A DNA stretch of 64,000 nucleotides, from NCBI RefSeq assembly GCF_003963535.1, contig NZ_CP034539.1, positions 1,302,001 through 1,366,000 of the forward strand, given 5' to 3'. Below, one piece after another: positions 59,762-64,000 of the stretch. Within the stretch, counting starts at the first letter, position 1, and the number at the start of each line of letters is the position of its first letter. This stretch comes from Streptomyces cyaneochromogenes (GTDB lineage Bacteria > Actinomycetota > Actinomycetes > Streptomycetales > Streptomycetaceae). A program made the position numbers and the translations under genes. A model generated the notes under the pieces. The model was not told where the DNA came from. It searched no databases and saw only the letters and a program-made list of their open reading frames with translations.

Positions 59762-60976
59762 TCAGGCCGCCGCCGGCCGGTCCTCCCCGAGTGTCTCCAG
59801 CAGCCAGGAGAAGAGCCGCTCGTGGAACAGCCGCATCGCACCCGAGTGGCAGTGCGCCCCACCCCCTTCGTCGGCCGTGAACACATGCAACGTCTTGGGC
59901 GAGTTGAGCCCTGTGTACACCTTCTTCGCGTGCTCCAGACCGGCGAAGAACAAGTCCTCCTCCGCGTCGAGGACGAGCACGGGGCTGCGCACTTGGCCGA
60001 TCACCTCCGACAGACCGAACGCGGTCAGCCTGCGCAGCAGTTGGGACGGGGTGTCGACGCCGAAGGTCCACAGCGTCTGCCGCAGCAGCCAGCGGGTGAA
60101 GGTCTGCCGGGCGGCGATCCCCCACATCACCGGGTCGGCGAAGTCGTCGCATCCCTGCTCGACCCATTCCAGGACAAACGGCGGCAGCCCCACGACGTCG
60201 CCCAGCTGCCAGACCGCGTCATGGGCGACGCAGCCGGCCAGCCGGTGCTCGAACGCCGCGGCCCGCACCGCGAGCAGGCCGCCGAGGCTGGTGCCCATCA
60301 GCGTCAGACGGTCGGGGTCCACGCCGGGCAGGGACAGTGCGTGGTCCACGACCGGCGTGACCACCTTCTCCCAGTCGGGGCGGAAGACCAGCCCCTGCTC
60401 GCGCAGGACCGACCCCTGCCCGGGCCCCTCGAAGCACAGACAGTGGTACCCGCGGGCGAGGGCCGCCGCCGCCACGAAGAAGTAGCCCTCCTCGACGGTG
60501 GAGTCGAGGCCGCCGTGGTGGATGATGGTCGGCCTGGGCTCGCCCGAGTCGTCCGCCCGGTAGAAGTAGGCGGGCAGTGACGTGTCCTCGTAGGGGATGC
60601 GGACGAACTCGGGCGGCCGGTCCATGAGTTCGGCCGCGTCGGCGAAGGTCTCCCGGGACAGCCGCATCAGTCGCAGGGCCTCCGGGTCCCGTGGTTGTTC
60701 GCGCTGGAAGAACTCGGCGGTCCGGTAATAGTTGTGCGCCCGCAGCAGGGCGGAGCGGGCGTCGACGGTGCGGCCCTCGTCGCGGGCTGCGGTGCCCAGC
60801 CGGTGGACGCGTTCGGCGAGAGTGGCCCACGCCTGCCGCCAGGCTTCGGTGTCGCCGTCGGGGATCTGTGCGGCGACTGCGATGACCTCGCCGAGCTGCG
60901 CACCGCCGTAATCGGCGTAACCGGCGGTGCGCAGCGCCTGGTAGTCGAAGGCCGGGTCGTCGAAGAGGAACTTCAT
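59762..60976 (-). CDS. alpha/beta hydrolase (FrsA/dienelactone-type with N-terminal cap)
   Basis: This 404-aa protein has a helical N-terminal cap of about 140 residues and an alpha/beta hydrolase core. The nucleophile elbow is GTSLGG, the acid DAEED and the histidine probably in GGGAHCHSG. The oxyanion region is HHGGLDSTVEEGYFF. Related proteins act as hydrolases or C-C bond cleaving enzymes on aromatic or polyketide-like substrates. Its ATG overlaps the stop of the TetR gene (ATGA), and the codon before that stop is TTA. The substrate is unknown. Confidence 0.85.
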   Translation of the reverse strand: MKFLFDDPAFDYQALRTAGYADYGGAQLGEVIAVAAQIPDGDTEAWRQAWATLAERVHRLGTAARDEGRTVDARSALLRAHNYYRTAEFFQREQPRDPEALRLMRLSRETFADAAELMDRPPEFVRIPYEDTSLPAYFYRADDSGEPRPTIIHHGGLDSTVEEGYFFVAAAALARGYHCLCFEGPGQGSVLREQGLVFRPDWEKVVTPVVDHALSLPGVDPDRLTLMGTSLGGLLAVRAAAFEHRLAGCVAHDAVWQLGDVVGLPPFVLEWVEQGCDDFADPVMWGIAARQTFTRWLLRQTLWTFGVDTPSQLLRRLTAFGLSEVIGQVRSPVLVLDAEEDLFFAGLEHAKKVYTGLNSPKTLHVFTADEGGGAHCHSGAMRLFHERLFSWLLETLGEDRPAAA

Positions 60977-61659
60977 AACTGCGGCTCCTGTGGTGGTGGG
61001 AGGTGATCCGGTGCCGTGCCGGGGCCTGTCCCGGCACGGGTGGTGCGGGTTCCGTTCAGAAACGTGTCGACGATCGACTCGGCGAACGCCACTGATTCCA
61101 CAGGGCGTTGACGAAGGATCAGCCGAGCGGCCATCGGACCGGTGAGCAGTTCGACCGCGTCGTTCAGGTCGAGGTCGGCGCGCAGCTCACCGCTCGCGAC
61201 GCCGTCCCGCAGCGCCCGCAGCATGGCTTCGCGTCGTGCGGCGACGACGGTGTCCTCGAACCTCTCGACCAGCTGCGGGCGGCGCACCGCCTCACCGAGC
61301 AGGCTGCCGATCAGGCGGTGCAGGTTGGTGTCCTGGCCGCGGTGGCGCAGCTGGTCCACCAGGGCCACCAGCTGGTCCCGCAGGCCGAGTCCTTCCAGCG
61401 GCGGCACGGGGAGATCGAGGGTGCTCAGCGCGGCCAGCACCAGCTCCTCCTTGTTGCGCCAGCGGCGGTAGATGGTGGCCCGGGCGACACCGGCGCGTTG
61501 GGCGACCAGGTCCATGGACAGGTCGCCGAAGCTGCATCCCTCGCTGAGCAGGCCGAGCGTGCTGTCCAGGATCGCCCGGTCGGCGGCGGGGTCGCGCTGG
61601 CGGCCGCCCCGGGGAGTTTGTCCCGGGGCGGCCGCCGGACGTTCGACGTGTGGCGGCAT
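60973..61659 (-). CDS. TetR-family repressor with terminal TTA codon
   Basis: This 228-aa protein has a TetR helix-turn-helix (VAQRAGVARATIYRRWRNKEELVLAAL, given in part) and a ligand-binding C-terminal domain. It starts 5 nt after the exporter stop. The last sense codon is TTA (60976-60978), directly at the 4-nt overlap with the hydrolase gene. The predicted operator is the inverted repeat at 63355-63400 in the operon promoter. The ligand is probably the exporter substrate. Confidence 0.88.
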   Translation of the reverse strand: MPPHVERPAAAPGQTPRGGRQRDPAADRAILDSTLGLLSEGCSFGDLSMDLVAQRAGVARATIYRRWRNKEELVLAALSTLDLPVPPLEGLGLRDQLVALVDQLRHRGQDTNLHRLIGSLLGEAVRRPQLVERFEDTVVAARREAMLRALRDGVASGELRADLDLNDAVELLTGPMAARLILRQRPVESVAFAESIVDTFLNGTRTTRAGTGPGTAPDHLPPPQEPQL

Positions 61660-61664
61660 GCGGT

Positions 61665-63272
61665 TCAGACCTCCGTGGTGTGGACCTCTTTGTCGGCGGT
61701 GGGCTCTTCGGCGCCGGGCGTCCCGGCTGCCGTACGGGAGGGCAGGAGCAGCAGGCAGACGAGGGCGCCGAGGAAGGTGACGCCGGCGGCGACGAGGGCC
61801 GTGAGGTGCATCGCGGACACGAACGCGTCGACGGCGCGGGCCGCGAGCGCGGAGCCGGGCGCCCCCAGCTTCTCCGCGGCGGTGAGGGTGGCCGCGACGG
61901 ACTCCCGCGCCGTGTCGCGGACCGGGGCGGGCAGCGGCGTCAGATGGTCCTCGACCCGGGAGCGGTAGGCGACGGAGAGCACCGAGCCGAGGACCGCGAC
62001 GCCGAGGGCGCCGCCCACCTGTCGGAAGGTGGTGCTGACCGCCGCTCCGGTACCCGCGCGGTCCCGGGCCACGGCGGACATCGCGGCGGATGTCGCGGGG
62101 GGCATGACGCAGGCGATGCCGATGCCCATGACGAAGAGGACGGACTCGATGACCCAGACCTCGGTGTGTTCGTCAATGGTGGCCACGGCGAGGAAGGCGA
62201 GCGAGGCGAGCAGCATGCCGCCGGCACACACCGGCCGGACCCCCACGCGCTTGGCGGCGAGCGTGGCCGGCGGCGAGAACGCCAACTGGGCCACGGCCAG
62301 GGGCAGCAGCAGGCAGCCGGCCTCCAGCGGGGTCCAACCACGGACGCTCTGCAGGTAGAAGACCAGGAAGAAGGTGGCGCCGAGCAGGGCGAAGAAGACC
62401 AGGCCGATCACGGTCACGGCGGCGGAGAAGCGGCGGTTGTGGAAGAGGGCGAGGTCCAGCGCGGGGCGCGCGCTGCGGCGTTCCCAGAGAGTGAAGAGAG
62501 CCAGGACGGCGAGGCCGCCGAGCATCGGCCCCCAGACCGTGGCGTCCGCCCAGTCGTCCGACTCGCCGCCCTTGATCACGCCGTACACCAGGACGGTCAG
62601 GCCGGCCACGGAGAGGACGACGCCGAGGGGGTCGAAGCCGGTGCGCTCGGGATCGCGGGACTCGGGTACGACGAGCAGGGTGGCGACGGCGCCGATCACG
62701 ACGATGGGCAGGTTGATCAGGAACACCGAGCCCCACCAGAACCGTTCGAGCAGGGCACCGCCGGTGATGGGCCCCAGCGCGACGGCGAGTCCGGCGGCGC
62801 CCGCCCAGACGCCGATGGCCTTGGCGCGTTCGGCGGGCGGGAAGACGGCCATGATGATCGCGAGGGTGGCGGGCAGTACGAGGGCGCCGCCGACGCCCAG
62901 CCCGGCCCGGGCGACGATCAGTTCGCCGGCGCTGTGGGCGTAGGCGGACCACAGGGAACAGCCGCCAAAGACGACGAGTCCGGCGAGCAGCGTGCGTTTG
63001 CGGCCGCAGCGGTCGGCGAGGACGCCGGTGGTGAAGAGCAGGGCGGCGAAGACGAGGGTGTAGGAGTCGATCGACCACTGCAGCTCGCTCTGCGTGGCCC
63101 CGAGGCCGACGGGTGCCGGCTCAGCGAGTGTCTTCAGGGCCACGTTCAGGATCGAGGTGTCCAGGACGACGAGGAGGAGGCTCACCAGCAGGACCGCGAG
63201 GACGCGCCACCGGTGCGGGTGCGCGGTCTGCGGGGTGTGCTCGGCGAACTTGAGGCGGGGCTGAGATGTCAC
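61665..63272 (-). CDS. DHA2-type MFS drug exporter
   Basis: This 535-aa, 14-helix protein has LLVSLLLVVLDTSILNVALK, TGVLADRCGRKRTLLAGL, RAGLGVGGALVLPATLAII (motif C) and GGALLERFWWGSVFLINLP. This is the EmrB/QacA type of proton-coupled efflux pump. The GTG at 63272 has GAGGAGCGG upstream. It is the first gene of an operon with a TetR repressor and a hydrolase, a common self-resistance arrangement. Confidence 0.92.
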   Translation of the reverse strand: MTSQPRLKFAEHTPQTAHPHRWRVLAVLLVSLLLVVLDTSILNVALKTLAEPAPVGLGATQSELQWSIDSYTLVFAALLFTTGVLADRCGRKRTLLAGLVVFGGCSLWSAYAHSAGELIVARAGLGVGGALVLPATLAIIMAVFPPAERAKAIGVWAGAAGLAVALGPITGGALLERFWWGSVFLINLPIVVIGAVATLLVVPESRDPERTGFDPLGVVLSVAGLTVLVYGVIKGGESDDWADATVWGPMLGGLAVLALFTLWERRSARPALDLALFHNRRFSAAVTVIGLVFFALLGATFFLVFYLQSVRGWTPLEAGCLLLPLAVAQLAFSPPATLAAKRVGVRPVCAGGMLLASLAFLAVATIDEHTEVWVIESVLFVMGIGIACVMPPATSAAMSAVARDRAGTGAAVSTTFRQVGGALGVAVLGSVLSVAYRSRVEDHLTPLPAPVRDTARESVAATLTAAEKLGAPGSALAARAVDAFVSAMHLTALVAAGVTFLGALVCLLLLPSRTAAGTPGAEEPTADKEVHTTEV

Positions 63273-63339
63273 GGATTCCGCTCCTCGAAAGGAAGAGGGG
63301 TGCGTGAGCCGAGTGCCGTTCTACTGCCGTGTGTTGTCG

Positions 63340-63368
63340 ACGCTAGACCTGGCGGGCAATCGAGTCAA
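63340..63368 (-). promoter_or_regulatory. promoter of the exporter-TetR-hydrolase operon
   Basis: On the minus strand a TTGACT -35 (63368-63363) is followed after exactly 17 nt by TAGCGT (63345-63340). The -35 lies inside one arm of the operator, so repressor binding would exclude RNA polymerase. Confidence 0.7.
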
Positions 63369-63400
63369 CGGTGTATCGAAACATCGTTGACTCGATTGCC
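63355..63400. promoter_or_regulatory. 46-bp inverted-repeat operator
   Basis: GGCAATCGAGTCAACG (63355-63370) and CGTTGACTCGATTGCC (63385-63400) are perfect 16-bp inverted arms with a 14-nt spacer. This is probably the binding site of the TetR protein encoded in the same operon. The rest of the gap up to 63627 shows no gene or clear signal. Confidence 0.8.
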
Positions 63401-63627
63401 GACTCCCCGCTGGGGCGCACTTCCGCGAGCCGTCACGGGCCGTCCGGGCCGGCGCACTGCCGAGCAACCAGCCGTTCATCCCGGCAATTGGCGAGCTACC
63501 GCCCATCCGGGGCCGGCGCGCGGCCGAACAACCGCCGTGCGGGCCCGGGCGCCCTGACAGTCGGCCACCGCCTTTCGATCCCGGACCGTTGCCGAAGGAC
63601 CGTCGTACGGTGAGGCGCGCAGTCGGC

Positions 63628-64000
63628 CTACCCGCCTTCCGGGCCCAGCGCGCCGGCGACCACAAAGCGGCCCGCGACCTGGTCGCAGCGCAGGTGCCAG
63701 CCTCCTGCCGTCCCGTCCAACCGCCAGCCGCCGTCCCGCGGTTCGGGCCGGGGGCGCAGGCGGGAGAAGTCGTGCGCCAGGCCTACGCCGAGTGCCTTCG
63801 TGTAGGCCTCCTTCAGCGTCCACAGGCGTACCAGCCTCAGGTTCCGCTCGGCCGGCGGCAGCCCGCACAGTTCCGCCAGTTCTTCCGGGTGGCAGAACTT
63901 CTCGGCGAGTCCGGGTGCCAGCAGGGGGCGGTCCGAGGCCTCGACGTCCACGCCGATCCGGCGGCCGCGGGCGACCCCGACCACCAGCATCCCGGCCGTG
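63628..64000 (-). CDS. Sfp-type 4'-phosphopantetheinyl transferase (partial, runs off right edge)
   Basis: About 124 C-terminal residues are visible. The family signatures are GRRIGVDVEAS (the metal-binding Asp-x-Glu) and LWTLKEAYTKALGVGL (the KEA motif), with FCHPEE between them. The enzyme activates carrier proteins of polyketide, peptide or siderophore synthases with phosphopantetheine. The frame is open beyond the right edge, so the N-terminus lies outside the window. Its presence beside a SARP suggests a biosynthetic cluster continues to the right. Confidence 0.9.
   Translation of the reverse strand, partial: TAGMLVVGVARGRRIGVDVEASDRPLLAPGLAEKFCHPEELAELCGLPPAERNLRLVRLWTLKEAYTKALGVGLAHDFSRLRPRPEPRDGGWRLDGTAGGWHLRCDQVAGRFVVAGALGPEGG

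Noticed and set aside
1..64000. CRISPR arrays, tRNA or rRNA genes, insertion sequences and integrase attachment sites
   Set aside because: No regularly spaced repeats, cloverleaf genes, transposase or integrase motifs were found when reading both strands.

Overview
The window is chromosomal DNA from a Streptomyces or close relative. It is very GC-rich, third codon positions are almost all G or C, many genes start with GTG or TTG, and TTA codons are rare and sit in regulatory or secondary-metabolism genes. No rRNA, tRNA, CRISPR array or insertion sequence was seen.

Region by region. (1) 1-8706, minus strand: the upstream part of an extracellular contractile injection system (eCIS) operon, in the order sheath, tube, zinc-ribbon protein, Pro/Ala-rich linker protein, DUF4255 tail terminator, AAA+ ATPase, a 100-aa protein and a DUF4157 protein that runs off the left edge. 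(2) 9438-12434: an SDR enzyme, then a c-di-AMP riboswitch upstream of a secreted NlpC/P60 protein that has lost its catalytic cysteine. (3) 12560-19345: a LacI-controlled sugar or cyclitol locus with near-identical operators at 12597 and 14949, a solute-binding lipoprotein, two TIM-barrel isomerases, an MFS sugar porter and a Gfo/Idh/MocA dehydrogenase. (4) 19383-21147: an ATP-grasp RiPP pair (ligase and 63-aa precursor) beside a decayed SGNH esterase gene that keeps a perfect CebR-type box. (5) 21148-29011: a phytase-like esterase, a DHA2 exporter, a CYP157-like P450, a berberine-bridge-type flavoenzyme, an ankyrin protein and a DUF1877 protein. (6) 29100-32207: a cobalamin riboswitch followed by a BtuCDF-type ABC importer.

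(7) 32177-41293, minus strand, is the most striking region. It is one apparent operon encoding a second FecBCD-type importer, an 83-residue Cys-cluster protein, an MFS exporter, an asparagine-synthetase-type amidotransferase, a P450 and a PvcA/Dit1-type isonitrile synthase. This looks like a compact isonitrile metallophore system with its own export and re-uptake. It is followed upstream (41407-47180) by an ECF sigma factor and copper-handling genes: a Met/His-rich membrane protein, a PCuAC-like chaperone, a CopA ATPase, a small Met/His-rich membrane protein and YcnI. The juxtaposition suggests, but does not prove, a copper link.

(8) 47268-51879: small hypothetical genes, an internally deleted kinase gene, a SpoIIE-type phosphatase and two Prim-Pol-like paralogues. 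(9) 52165-57085: a two-gene unit with a 970-aa protein carrying a pore-like amphipathic beta segment and a 665-aa HET-C-like protein, a candidate undescribed toxin or conflict system. It is followed by a Vms1/eRF1-like protein. (10) 58617-64000: a SARP regulator with two TTA codons, a DHA2 exporter-TetR-hydrolase operon behind a 46-bp inverted-repeat operator, and the end of a Sfp-type phosphopantetheinyl transferase at the right edge.
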